Of a DNA stretch of 18,398 nt, positions 6,835 to 13,547 are shown piece after piece. Under the pieces are notes generated by a model, which was given only the letters and a program-made list of their open reading frames with translations, was not told where the DNA came from and made no database searches. The stretch comes from Bacteroidales bacterium UBA4293. GTDB lineage: Bacteria; Bacteroidota; Bacteroidia; Bacteroidales; Bacteroidaceae. The stretch is taken from positions 1-18,398 of the forward strand of contig DGVD01000001.1 of the NCBI GenBank assembly GCA_002395835.1, in the 5' to 3' direction. Position numbers and translations under genes: made by a program. The stretch's first letter is position 1; each line of letters begins with the position of its first letter.

Positions 6835-7518
6835 ATGGAAATTCAGATTACAGCAATCAAGTTTGAGACCGTAAACGGCAAGAAAACAGGCAAGTCTTTC
6901 ACCTTTAAGTTGGATCCCAAGAAGATGGCGGCCTATAAGACGGAAGCTACACTTCGAAAAAAGATCGAGGAATACGTAGCCAAAAGTGGCGTGTTCCGTA
7001 AGGAAGAATTGAAGGATGTCAAGTACAGCATGAAGAATTTCATTGAGGAATGGAAGAAGCAGTTGCCAATAGTCAAGGCAGAAGAACTGGCTAAACTAGA
7101 TGCTTCACCTAACAACCCAGATAGCCGCATCACGCCAGACGTGATTACACGCCTTGGCGCAAACGAGGTTTTCGTCTTTGGTTCCAACGAGAAGGGACTC
7201 CATTACGGAGGTGCGGCCAAAGCTGCCCTGGAAAACTTTGGAGCCATCATGGGCCAGGGAAATGGCCTTCAAGGAAAGAGTTATGCCATCCCATCCATGA
7301 GCGGACTTGGCATAATGGGTGAATATGTTAAGGAGTTCTGCGAGTTTGCCAAAGCTCACCCTGAAAAACGATTCCTGGTTACGCCTATCGGCTGCGGCAT
7401 TGCAGGATTCTCTGAGGCTGATGTCGCCCCACTGTTTGAATGTTGTCGAGATGTTGACAATGTATCACTTCCTCCTTCCTTCTGGGACTTTATCGGAGAA
7501 CCTTCTGCAAAGGAATAA
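6835..7518 (+). CDS. Macro-like (A1S_2505-type) domain protein, probable ADP-ribose binding
   Basis: A 227-residue cytoplasmic protein. Residues 1-85 form a Lys/Glu-rich region of a strand pair (MEIQITAIKFETVNGKKTG) plus helices, perhaps a partner- or nucleic-acid-binding part. Residues about 104-218 match the macro-like fold of phage-associated A1S_2505 homologues: NEVFVFGSNEKGLHYGGAAKAA, a GNGLQGKSYAIP loop, a helix with VKEFCEFAKAHPEKRFLVTPIGCGIAGF, and a final LPPSFW. The glycine loops (HYGGAA and GCGIAGF) are where such folds bind ADP-ribose-like ligands. AAGGAG lies three bases before the ATG, an unusually clear ribosome site for this phylum. It stands alone between the REPIN element and the AbiE pair; a role in ADP-ribose signalling or NAD-linked defence is inference. 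Confidence 0.75.
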   Translation: MEIQITAIKFETVNGKKTGKSFTFKLDPKKMAAYKTEATLRKKIEEYVAKSGVFRKEELKDVKYSMKNFIEEWKKQLPIVKAEELAKLDASPNNPDSRITPDVITRLGANEVFVFGSNEKGLHYGGAAKAALENFGAIMGQGNGLQGKSYAIPSMSGLGIMGEYVKEFCEFAKAHPEKRFLVTPIGCGIAGFSEADVAPLFECCRDVDNVSLPPSFWDFIGEPSAKE

Positions 7519-7550
7519 AACACAAAGTATTAATTTTATATTTTGTGAAA

Positions 7551-7590
7551 CCTAAACACACACACTGATATGGAATTTATTTTATCCATA
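7551..7590 (+). pseudogene. Remnant of a third copy of the 391-597 membrane micro-protein
   Basis: CCTAAA..ACAC.CTGATATGGAA.TTATT.TAT.CAT here matches 374-420 nearly base for base, apart from a two-base indel and mostly C/T changes. The match covers the leader and first codons of paralogue B, then stops. The frame after the ATG (MEFILSI...) diverges and runs into the tail of the AbiEii gene, so this is a fragment. Confidence 0.4.
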
Positions 7591-7595
7591 ACCCA

Positions 7596-8426
7596 CTATC
7601 CAAATTTAATCATTTGGGCTAGCTGCAAGAAATAATCGTTCGACCAGATGTCCGTTTCCTTCGGATTGCGGAGAAATGGCATCACGTCTGCCTTAACCTG
7701 AGTGATGTCTGATGTGGCCAGTCGTTCATTCAGCTTATCCAGAAACGATTCCCTTCCTATCTCCTCGTGGTTAAATTGCCAGACACGCTCTTGGAGGTGA
7801 GTGAAGTCAAGCGGTACATTATGGCGCACATACCATTCAAAATCATACCAGTCGCGCCCCTTTACACGGTTCTTCCATGCACGATAGACCAGCGCATGCA
7901 TCTTGCCTGCAAACAAGTCGGGCAGTGTGAAGCAGCGTGCCATGAACGATTCTGGAAGTAGGAGCAACTTTTGCTCTGTATTAAACTTCAAGGGCGGTTG
8001 GGTATCAACCTCAATCTTAATCTTTATGGATTTCTCTGTTTGGAAGGAAACATCATAGACATCGGTATTGTCCTTCAAAAAAGCGGATTCCACCTTGCCA
8101 AAACTCTTTTTTTCCTTCTTCTTAATTTCAACCTCACGCCCCACGATAGCAAACTGGTCGATGATGGGCTGGAAATATTGTGAGAAATCGAAGCTGTTAT
8201 TTGGGGCTAGAAGCGAGAAGTCCATGTCCTCTGAAAAACGCTGCAACCCGTGGAATATCCGAAGACATGTGCCACCATAGAATGCGGCCTCGTCAAAGAA
8301 GCCACCGTTATAGAGACCGGCTAAAATAATCTGCTGATTAACCTCGAAGGTGGCATTACGCCTTTGCTGCTCGGTCTGCAAATCATAAGCCGACAGCATT
8401 TGGTTATATATTTCGTTCATACTCAT
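7596..8426 (-). CDS. abiEii: AbiEii-type nucleotidyltransferase toxin
   Basis: A 276-residue cytoplasmic protein of the AbiEii family (type IV toxin-antitoxin; DUF1814-like nucleotidyltransferase). Visible motifs are FYGGTCLRIFHG (about 49-60) followed by RFSEDMDFSLL (63-73), whose D67 and D69 are the metal-binding pair. Further motifs are a central KIKIEVDTQPPLKF and LFAGKMHALVYRAWKNRVKGRDWYDFEWYV, the conserved late region. Length is normal. Its ATG overlaps the stop of the upstream antitoxin gene (ATGA, 8423-8426), so the two are translationally coupled. Family members inhibit growth by nucleotide transfer and block phage; the exact substrate here is unknown. It converges on the macro-like gene. 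Confidence 0.9.
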   Translation of the reverse strand: MSMNEIYNQMLSAYDLQTEQQRRNATFEVNQQIILAGLYNGGFFDEAAFYGGTCLRIFHGLQRFSEDMDFSLLAPNNSFDFSQYFQPIIDQFAIVGREVEIKKKEKKSFGKVESAFLKDNTDVYDVSFQTEKSIKIKIEVDTQPPLKFNTEQKLLLLPESFMARCFTLPDLFAGKMHALVYRAWKNRVKGRDWYDFEWYVRHNVPLDFTHLQERVWQFNHEEIGRESFLDKLNERLATSDITQVKADVMPFLRNPKETDIWSNDYFLQLAQMIKFG

Positions 8427-9109
8427 TTCTTTAGATACTTTATCAGGGTTTCTATGGAAGAAGCCTTTTTACCCACCTGAGCATAGTTCTGGAATAGGGT
8501 CAGGTTCATTTTCTTTACCTCTTCCATGTCCATGCGAATGTCCTCTTCCAGAAAAGTTTCCACATCCTTCAGATAGCGCAGATTCACTTGAGGCGAGTTG
8601 GCTATCAGATCGCACAGAGCCTTTTCCGGCGTAGCTATCAGGAAAGAATAATTCTGCTTGTTGATGTAAGTGATGCCTACGGCGAAAGCTTCACGGGAGA
8701 TCTGCTGGTACTGGAAGCGGCCCAAAGGTGTGTCGAAATTTCGCGAATGCTTCAGGGTCATCGACTGAGTGGTATAGACTGCTTCAGGAATCAGCCCGTA
8801 ATAGCGTAAAGCTGTCTGCATGGAAACATACGAGGGAGCGTAAAGATGGTTGGCTATCAGCTCGGTAGACAGCGGTATGCGTGAAACTTGGGGGGCCACC
8901 ACGTATAGTCCTTTCTTCAGTCGAATAATCTTTCCTGCCAGCTCCAGGTTACGCACTTTCTGGTTCCCAGCTTTCAATTCTGAAAACAGAGATGCCACAG
9001 CCGAGGTGCTGACAGGGATGTTGCCAAAATGTTCTAAATCGGTAATCATGCTGCGAATATAGCTATTTTTTGAACACCAAACTAATATTTCCTTGTTTTT
9101 CTGTTCCAA
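8423..9109 (-). CDS. abiEi: AbiEi-type antitoxin / transcriptional regulator
   Basis: A 228-residue protein with an N-terminal winged helix (about 20-75: ITDLEHFGNIPVSTSAVASLF, then LELAGKIIRLKKGLYVVAP, the typical AbiEi wing). An antitoxin domain follows, with YVSMQTALRYYGLIPEAVYTTQSMTLK and FLIATPEKALCDLIANSPQV. It neutralises the coupled toxin and, by family precedent, represses its own promoter by binding repeats upstream. A pair of 23-base direct repeats lies at 9154-9199, about 45 bases upstream. A later start at the Met at 9049 is possible, since the family's homology begins there; the longer start is kept because it is the first ATG. Confidence 0.88.
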   Translation of the reverse strand: MEQKNKEILVWCSKNSYIRSMITDLEHFGNIPVSTSAVASLFSELKAGNQKVRNLELAGKIIRLKKGLYVVAPQVSRIPLSTELIANHLYAPSYVSMQTALRYYGLIPEAVYTTQSMTLKHSRNFDTPLGRFQYQQISREAFAVGITYINKQNYSFLIATPEKALCDLIANSPQVNLRYLKDVETFLEEDIRMDMEEVKKMNLTLFQNYAQVGKKASSIETLIKYLKK

Positions 9110-9153
9110 ATTTGGCTCTTTTATCTGGTGTCAAAAGGGGATAGGGCAAATTT

Positions 9154-9199
9154 GGACTGATTTCGTTTGGTTATTTGGACGGATTTTGTTTGGTTATTT
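9154..9199. repeat. Two 23-base direct repeats upstream of abiEi
   Basis: Adjacent units 9154-9176 and 9177-9199 share GTTTGGTTATTT and differ at two positions. They lie in the expected operator region of the AbiE operon. No clear TAnnTTTG box faces abiEi. The whole stretch 9110-9457 has no gene; it holds these repeats and the hairpin below. Confidence 0.5.
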
Positions 9200-9229
9200 G
9201 GCTTAATTTGATGGGTAGATGAGAAATTA

Positions 9230-9259
9230 AAACAGCCCTGTTTCGCAACAGAGCTGTTT
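9230..9259. terminator. Hairpin, possible second terminator for the HU/smalltalk operon
   Basis: AAACAGCcCTG pairs with CAGaGCTGTTT across an 8-base loop with one mismatch. The minus-strand side continues TTTTAATTT, so it fits termination of leftward transcription better than rightward. Confidence 0.45.
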
Positions 9260-9457
9260 AACTAATTCTTTAACTATATGAAAGTTATGAAAGCTAAAAC
9301 TTAAGCCACCACACGGGGGTAGCATACGTTTTAACCCCTGAAACAGCCGGGTTTCACAATCAGGCATGTTTTGGAAAAGATTTATATTCGTTACAAATAT
9401 ACATCTTTTTTTGTTTCTAGAAGAAAATGTGTGGGGATTATTTCCTGTTTGACCAAA

Positions 9458-9486
9458 CAACCCTTCCCGGTTTTTGGGAAGGGTTG
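9458..9486 (-). terminator. Terminator after the small membrane gene
   Basis: CAACCCTTCCC (9458-9468) pairs perfectly with GGGAAGGGTTG (9476-9486) across a 7-base loop. It lies 9 bases beyond the stop at 9496. The tail is only moderately T-rich. Confidence 0.6.
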
Positions 9487-9495
9487 TGCTCTACT

Positions 9496-9711
9496 TTATT
9501 TTCCAGGCCGCTTCAGCGTGCCACTGGAAATCATTTTATCCACGTATGCTTTGAGTCCGAAGACGGAGCCGGCATAGATGAGGGTTTGTGCGAAGTACCA
9601 TAACACACTGTCGGAGATCTCTCCCACTGGCTCGGTGAAGAATCCTATGAAGGAGAGGATTACTCCAGTGGTTAGGAGCACTAGGGCTGAAATAATCTGT
9701 GCGTGTTTCAT
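9496..9711 (-). CDS. Small membrane protein of the HU/smalltalk operon
   Basis: A 71-residue protein with two hydrophobic segments (about 6-26, IISALVLLTTGVILSFIGFF; about 36-55, SVLWYFAQTLIYAGSVFGLKAY). The linker TEPVGEISD is acidic and the tail KMISSGTLKRPGK is basic, so both ends probably lie in the cytoplasm. It starts 20 bases after the smalltalk gene stop. The shape is holin-like, and the neighbouring smalltalk family often sits beside an N-acetylmuramoyl-L-alanine amidase gene, which is not present here. A lysis or envelope role is therefore possible but unproven. Confidence 0.65.
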   Translation of the reverse strand: MKHAQIISALVLLTTGVILSFIGFFTEPVGEISDSVLWYFAQTLIYAGSVFGLKAYVDKMISSGTLKRPGK

Positions 9712-9731
9712 GGTTTATCCCTCTCTTCTGT

Positions 9732-9830
9732 TTAGAATTGGTTCAGGCCGAAGGTAGTTGCAATGGCTGTAAGCACAGTGATTACAATGTTGATGATTCG
9801 GCTCCAAAGTTGGTTTTTATTCTCTGCCAT
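9732..9830 (-). CDS. Smalltalk family micro-protein
   Basis: A 32-residue ORF that starts MAENKNQLWSRIINIV and ends TTFGLNQF, with a single hydrophobic helix (about residues 12-27). I recognise it as the Bacteroidales smalltalk protein type, which commonly follows an HU-like gene. It is too short for most gene finders. The upstream bases CCTAAAAACCTAAAT resemble those before the HU-like start, so these two genes share a translation leader. Function unknown; a single-helix membrane peptide is likely. Confidence 0.8.
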   Translation of the reverse strand: MAENKNQLWSRIINIVITVLTAIATTFGLNQF

Positions 9831-9873
9831 AATTCATTTAGGTTTTTAGGTTAATGTTTTGTTGGGAGGCTGC

Positions 9874-9975
9874 AACGTTACATGGGGACAGGTCCCGTGT
9901 AACGTAAAGATGTAAGTCTGCGCTCTTGGTTCTTAGGCTGCTTACGTTACACGGGACCTGTCCCCATGTAACGTT
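9874..9975. repeat. REPIN-like element 2
   Basis: The arms at 9874-9907 and 9942-9975 are identical to those of element 1 and exact reverse complements of each other. The 34-base centre keeps 21 of 29 aligned bases of element 1's centre in the same orientation. It lies between the HU-like stop (9982) and the smalltalk gene, inside one predicted transcript. Confidence 0.8.
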
Positions 9976-9981
9976 CAGCGG

Positions 9982-10548
9982 TTAATCACCCATGCCGTCG
10001 TCACCGGAGGTGTTTCCACCACCCTGCTCAGTGCTTGAACCGCCCTGCTCGGTGTTAGAACCGGAACCCTGCTGCTCTGAGCCGTTGCTGGTAGTGTCGT
10101 TCTCCTCCACTTCGCCGGCATCCTGGCTGCTCACGGTCTTGATAACCTGGCCGTTGCGGTCGTAGCAGGTGATGCTGATGCTGGTGTTCTTCAGCTCGTT
10201 CTTGATGGTGGAGTTCGGTGCGAAGATCACCTTTCGGGTGGTAATCAGGCCGGAGCTCACCTCGTCTACAGAGCCTACGGATTTAGCGTTCAGACCGAAA
10301 CGCATGCTACCCAATCCGGGGATGGCTACACTGTGACCCTCGGTAGCCCAGGCAGAAATCACATCGCCTATGGCTTCCCAAGCTGCGTTCATCACTCCCT
10401 TAGAGAGCCCGGAGCGAAGGGCTGCCTCGGTAATTACCTTGGCGCTAGAGAGCTGGCTGTAGAGGTCCGCTGCCAGCACGTAGCGGTAGGTGCCTGCGTA
10501 GAGGCCCACATGGAACAGAGTTTCTTTTGCTTTTACTTTAATTGCCAT
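9982..10548 (-). CDS. HU-HIG-like DNA-binding protein with Gly-rich tail
   Basis: A 188-residue protein. Residues about 1-125 form an HU/IHF-related domain of the Bacteroidetes HU-HIG type: AIKVKAKETLFHVGLYAGTYRY, then AALRSGLSKGVMNAAWEAIGDVI and the beta arm HSVAIPGLGSMRFGLNAKSV ending in VIFAPNSTIKNEL. Residues about 126-150 link to a disordered tail of Gly, Ser, Gln and Glu (NTEQGGSSTEQGGGNTSGDDG), the G of HIG. HU domains bend and bind DNA; members of this clade have been linked by others to chromosome organisation and biological conflict, with no defined role. It opens the operon with smalltalk and the small membrane gene. Its mRNA leader carries REPIN element 3. Confidence 0.85.
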   Translation of the reverse strand: MAIKVKAKETLFHVGLYAGTYRYVLAADLYSQLSSAKVITEAALRSGLSKGVMNAAWEAIGDVISAWATEGHSVAIPGLGSMRFGLNAKSVGSVDEVSSGLITTRKVIFAPNSTIKNELKNTSISITCYDRNGQVIKTVSSQDAGEVEENDTTSNGSEQQGSGSNTEQGGSSTEQGGGNTSGDDGMGD

Positions 10549-10602
10549 ACTGTTTAGAATTTAGGTTTTTAGATTTAGGTTTAGGTTTCTCTCTCTCAGC
10601 TT

Positions 10603-10704
10603 AACGTTACATGGGGACAGGTCCCGTGTAACGTAAGCAGCGTTAGTGATTGGGAATCAGATTTTTATCTTTACGTTACATGGGACCTGTCCCCGTGTAA
10701 CGTT
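10603..10704. repeat. REPIN-like element 3 (inverted orientation)
   Basis: The arms are 10603-10636 and 10671-10704. The left arm equals that of elements 1 and 2; the right arm differs from the exact reverse complement at two symmetric positions (T at 10681, G at 10695). The 34-base centre matches element 2 only when reversed (AGAT..AA.TCTG at one end, GCTGC at the other), so the element is inserted the other way round. It contains a small hairpin TGATT-GGG-AATCA. Confidence 0.75.
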
Positions 10705-10726
10705 CCTCATTTCACTTTCGCTACTG

Positions 10727-10759
10727 CAAAGATACTACACCCTGCCCCCAGCCACCAAA
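10727..10759 (-). promoter_or_regulatory. Promoter of the HU/smalltalk operon
   Basis: On the minus strand, TTTG (10759-10756) and TATCTTTG (10734-10727) are separated by 21 bases, an exact consensus -7 box. The predicted start near 10720 places all of REPIN element 3 in a 5' leader of about 170 bases. Confidence 0.65.
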
Positions 10760-10772
10760 AAAACGGCCCGGA

Positions 10773-10859
10773 GATGAAAAACAGTGTTCCACTAGAGTGG
10801 TTTACTGCGCTGATAGACTGATGGTTACAATGGTAAAAACGGATGAAAAATGTTCCACT
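10773..10859. repeat. Direct repeat GATGAAAAA-(CAG)-TGTTCCACT
   Basis: GATGAAAAACAGTGTTCCACT at 10773-10793 and GATGAAAAATGTTCCACT at 10842-10859 differ only by a three-base insertion. They lie between the HU promoter and the end of the hipA gene. The small inverted repeat CCACT-AG-AGTGG follows the first copy. Purpose unknown; possible binding sites. Nothing else is seen in 10760-10905. Confidence 0.45.
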
Positions 10860-10905
10860 TCTTTTGCGTTCCCCCCGTTCCGTCAAAATGAGGAAACGTA
10901 TAGAT

Positions 10906-12399
10906 TTAAACTTTCCCTAGAAGGAACTGGGTGATGAGTTCTTTCTTTTTTTCCTCACCGATGTGGGCTAATCCCACCCTGGTGAGATAGGAGTGTTCTG
11001 GCGTTCCCTTCCGAATGATGTACTTCAGCCGTTTTCCGCACGCAGTAGCCTGGAGTAGGTAATTCCCTTTAAGCTGAAGTTCCAGGGAAAAATCAGTAAA
11101 CTCATAGCCACCTATCGTCCAGCTGGAAACAGGAAGATTTTCCTCCAGCCCCCACTCCTTCAAGTGGTTCATCAGGGTAGTTTCCACCCTCCCTGTCCAC
11201 TCTGCGGAAACCCCGTTCTTCAAGGCTACCGCACGGAACTGTTTCAGTGCCTGGGCCACAGAACGAATGATGGCATCGGGACGGCGTATCCCATTGTCAC
11301 GAGCCAGCTGGAGTACATCTTCACGGGTGATGTGGCGCCGCTTGGCCCTGATGTACAGACAATGATCCTCATTGGGCAGAAAGCCGGCGATGTCCAGAAT
11401 ATAGGTTACATCGTACGCAGGCGAAAGCCTCCAGGAACCGTCACGCTGCATAATAAACGAGAAGTTCTTGTTGTGGTCGTCCGTATTGTTGGCCAGCACA
11501 TTAAAGACCATTCTGCGGAACACTTCCTGACAGTCGGCCTCGGGCAGGTGAAGTTTCCGGCACACCGCCAGAAGCTGCTCATAGCTCTGGGCCTCTGGGT
11601 AGATGGCAGCCAGTGTCTGCGTGTGCAGTTTCTTCTCGCCATCACGGTCGAACCGCTTGGTTATGAAATGGTTGTTTCCTTCCACCGGATAGAGTGCCGA
11701 TGGCATCATGTTTATCCCGGCTGCAATGGCCAGTTCATAATAAGTCATTTCCAGCTCGGCCGAGCAGTACGCTGAATTACCGAACTTCAGCAGATAGTAG
11801 TCGTACCCTTCCAGCCCAGCTATCTGGCCGCTGCGTATCTCTCCCGTCTCCCGGTTGATGGCCAGGATGGCTTTCGGCTGACGTCCGCCTGCCGATGTTC
11901 CCACGGTGAGTAAGGACTGAAGGGTGATGGATTCCTGGGGAAGGATACGGGCATTCTCGCGCTGGGTGAAGATGCGCTGGGCCAGCAGTGCCAGCCCTTT
12001 CACATCTATTCTCTCCCCACGACGTTCCCTGGACAGTTCCGGCAAGAATTCCAGGGCTCCCATTCCACGCTTGCCTATGAACGACAGCTTATCCAGCGGA
12101 GTGATGTCGGCACTGGAAAGATGATTCTGCTGCCGCCAAAGGTCGAACAACTGGTTACCCCAGGCATCGGGCAGCGAGTCGGCCACAAATGCCGGAAGCC
12201 TCTGGTAAATCTTGGCCTCCTCGCCCCATACGGGAGTCATGGCTCTGACGCCTTCCACAGGGGCCACCAGCGGAGAAACGTTCAGCCCTTTCTTCAGGAA
12301 TTCAGGGTTATAGGTGAAGTAAGACAGTTGGCGATGCTCATCCCATGCCAATCGTCCTATCTCCTCATCCCAAAGGATTACTCTCAGTAATTTTACCAT
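10906..12399 (-). CDS. hipA: HipA-family Ser/Thr kinase toxin
   Basis: A 497-residue protein with the full HipA layout. The N-terminal subdomain spans about 1-115 (VILWDEEIGRLAWDE, SLPDAWGNQLFDLW, LDKLSFIGKRGMGALEF). The Gly-rich nucleotide loop is LLTVGTSAGGRQPKA (163-177). The catalytic loop NNTDDHNKNFSF spans 304-315, with the conserved Asp-Asp-His-x-Lys-Asn, and the metal-binding Asp lies in AYDVTY (D330). Family members phosphorylate a translation factor or tRNA synthetase and cause growth arrest; the target here cannot be read from sequence. It is somewhat longer than E. coli HipA, with an extra domain after about 430 (EFTDFSLELQLKGNYLL). It lies 9 bases after hipB on the same strand. 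Its base use is GC-richer than the nuclease operon and the MEKKIY genes. Confidence 0.92.
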   Translation of the reverse strand: MVKLLRVILWDEEIGRLAWDEHRQLSYFTYNPEFLKKGLNVSPLVAPVEGVRAMTPVWGEEAKIYQRLPAFVADSLPDAWGNQLFDLWRQQNHLSSADITPLDKLSFIGKRGMGALEFLPELSRERRGERIDVKGLALLAQRIFTQRENARILPQESITLQSLLTVGTSAGGRQPKAILAINRETGEIRSGQIAGLEGYDYYLLKFGNSAYCSAELEMTYYELAIAAGINMMPSALYPVEGNNHFITKRFDRDGEKKLHTQTLAAIYPEAQSYEQLLAVCRKLHLPEADCQEVFRRMVFNVLANNTDDHNKNFSFIMQRDGSWRLSPAYDVTYILDIAGFLPNEDHCLYIRAKRRHITREDVLQLARDNGIRRPDAIIRSVAQALKQFRAVALKNGVSAEWTGRVETTLMNHLKEWGLEENLPVSSWTIGGYEFTDFSLELQLKGNYLLQATACGKRLKYIIRKGTPEHSYLTRVGLAHIGEEKKKELITQFLLGKV

Positions 12400-12408
12400 G
12401 GCAGCCGT

Positions 12409-12714
12409 TTATTTCGTATGACGTATTCTTTGCGCCTTCTTTTCCCCCCGGATAAGGTAAGGCGATTCTGGCAGCACGGGCAGGACATCGTCCAAGGCAT
12501 CTATCTGTCCTACCACCTTAAGCAGCAGAAGGAAGGTGGAGAGCGACAGATTTCCTGCCGTGCCGTTCTCAAACTTATGGATGGTGGTGAGCCCGATGCC
12601 CGACTGCTGGGCCACCTCTTTCTGGGTGAGATTGCACCGCATGCGGTATTCCTTAAATCTGCTGCCCAGTAAGCGAACCAGTTCAGGGATGGAGTATTCG
12701 TAGAAGTCGGTCAT
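12409..12714 (-). CDS. hipB: HipB-family antitoxin, XRE helix-turn-helix
   Basis: A 101-residue protein with a helix-turn-helix of the XRE type at about 15-72: RFKEYRMRCNLTQKEVAQQSGIGLTTIHKFENG, where the TQKEVAQQSG...TIHKFENG helices are canonical. A leucine-rich LSTFLLLLKVVGQI helix follows, and then a basic tail. It binds DNA as a dimer, represses the pair and neutralises HipA by family precedent. It is first in the operon, as in most HipBA loci. AT-rich repeats upstream (12740-12790) are likely operators. Confidence 0.9.
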   Translation of the reverse strand: MTDFYEYSIPELVRLLGSRFKEYRMRCNLTQKEVAQQSGIGLTTIHKFENGTAGNLSLSTFLLLLKVVGQIDALDDVLPVLPESPYLIRGEKKAQRIRHTK

Positions 12715-12739
12715 AATACTACTATTTTAAGTTTCAGTA

Positions 12740-12804
12740 AAGTGATATTTAGCATGATATTTGCCACTAATCATCACTTATTTGATATTTATGCCTCAAA
12801 AGTA
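12740..12804 (-). promoter_or_regulatory. hipBA promoter/operator region
   Basis: A -7-like box TACTTTTG lies on the minus strand at 12804-12797. Between it and hipB are three copies of TGATATTT (in 12742-12790) and an inverted pair AAGTGAT (12740-12746) / ATCACTT (12773-12779). Such clustered repeats suit HipB binding. No well-spaced -33 box is seen. Confidence 0.45.
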
Positions 12805-12927
12805 ATATTATTTTTTCAAACTGCAGCACTATCGGCTAAAAATATTTTGAGATGATCAAAAAGAAATAATTTACCCTTTCCGTTAAGATTTTTACTTTTT
12901 AACCCCCAAAACTAGGTAAAACACCCC

Positions 12928-13075
12928 AAAAACGTTTAAAATGCGCTTTTAATTGTTAAAAAGCGCTAACAAAAAAAAAAAAAAACGAACAAATATTAAA
13001 ATGTATTACCTTTGGCATGCGATATTTGCGTGTCGCAAAGTACAGAGGAAAAAATATACAATTATAAAAGAGAAA
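12928..13075 (+). repeat. Module leader, copy 1
   Basis: About 148 bases nearly identical to 15769-15916. The order is AAAAACGTTTAAAATGCGC, a hairpin GCGCTTTT (12943-12950) / AAAAGCGC (12959-12966), an A15 tract (12971-12985), the -7 box, GGCATGCGATATTTG, and a purine-rich AGGAAAAAAT before the start codon. Conservation over non-coding bases in two copies points to a functional promoter and leader. Confidence 0.8.
13007..13014 (+). promoter_or_regulatory. -7 box TACCTTTG of module copy 1
   Basis: TACCTTTG matches TAnnTTTG exactly. There is no TTTG -33 box; the end of the A15 tract (12985) lies where one would be, 21 bases upstream. Transcription would start near 13021, giving a leader of about 60 bases. 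Confidence 0.6.
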
Positions 13076-13079
13076 AATT

Positions 13080-13529
13080 ATGGAGAAGAAGATTTACGAG
13101 AAACCTGCTATGCAGGTGGAGGCTTTTATTGCTAATGATTACTGTGAAGACTGTTCAGCCCCAGGACATCATGGATATACGATTAATTTTGAATGTAATG
13201 CTGGAAATCGTAGAAGATACTATTCTATTTACAAAAAAAATGCAGATGGTAGTAGAACTTATTTCCCAGCTCCAGCAAGTGGAACGCCTACTAATGGAAT
13301 GGATTGGGGTTACCATCCTTGTGGTGAAACTCATCAATTTGATGTAGAAGCTATGGCTGATCTATATACAAGAAATGATATATATCAAGGCTGGATGATA
13401 GATGACGTATTTAGTCCTGGATGGGATGACCTTGAAGTTACAATTTGGACAGATGGAAATAAAAGTGACGAAGCTATTCACTGTACCACAATACTCGATC
13501 CTAAAGAGTGGCATCTTGCAAAATCCTAA
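13080..13529 (+). CDS. MEKKIY precursor-like protein 1, substrate candidate of the radical SAM enzyme
   Basis: A 149-residue protein. The N-terminus (1-25) has the shared pattern MEKKIY, P9, E14, F16, N19, Y21, C25. The body is rich in aromatic, Gly and Asp residues, with Cys at 22, 25, 39, 81 and 135. It includes a basic NRRRYYSIYKK stretch, a PAPASGTPTNG linker and a final EVTIWTDGNKSDEAIHC region ending PKEWHLAKS. There is no membrane helix or ordinary signal peptide. It is followed after 18 bases by the radical SAM gene in the same transcript. A short conserved leader plus a variable body next to a radical SAM/SPASM enzyme suggests a modified and exported product (inference); it is much larger than a classical peptide precursor. 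Base use is AT-rich compared with the enzyme gene. Confidence 0.7.
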   Translation: MEKKIYEKPAMQVEAFIANDYCEDCSAPGHHGYTINFECNAGNRRRYYSIYKKNADGSRTYFPAPASGTPTNGMDWGYHPCGETHQFDVEAMADLYTRNDIYQGWMIDDVFSPGWDDLEVTIWTDGNKSDEAIHCTTILDPKEWHLAKS

Positions 13530-13547
13530 CCCCTCTACATCAGCTCC

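Noticed and set aside
11164..11775. 203-codon plus-strand ORF inside hipA
   Set aside because: It is antisense to the catalytic part of a clear HipA gene with intact motifs. Its composition (Gly, Pro, His, Arg) is that of a shadow frame and no promoter precedes it.
13012..13347. 111-codon ORF overlapping MEKKIY gene 1 in another frame
   Set aside because: It begins within the -7 box of the module leader and runs out of frame with the conserved MEKKIY gene. No counterpart exists beyond the leader in copy 2.
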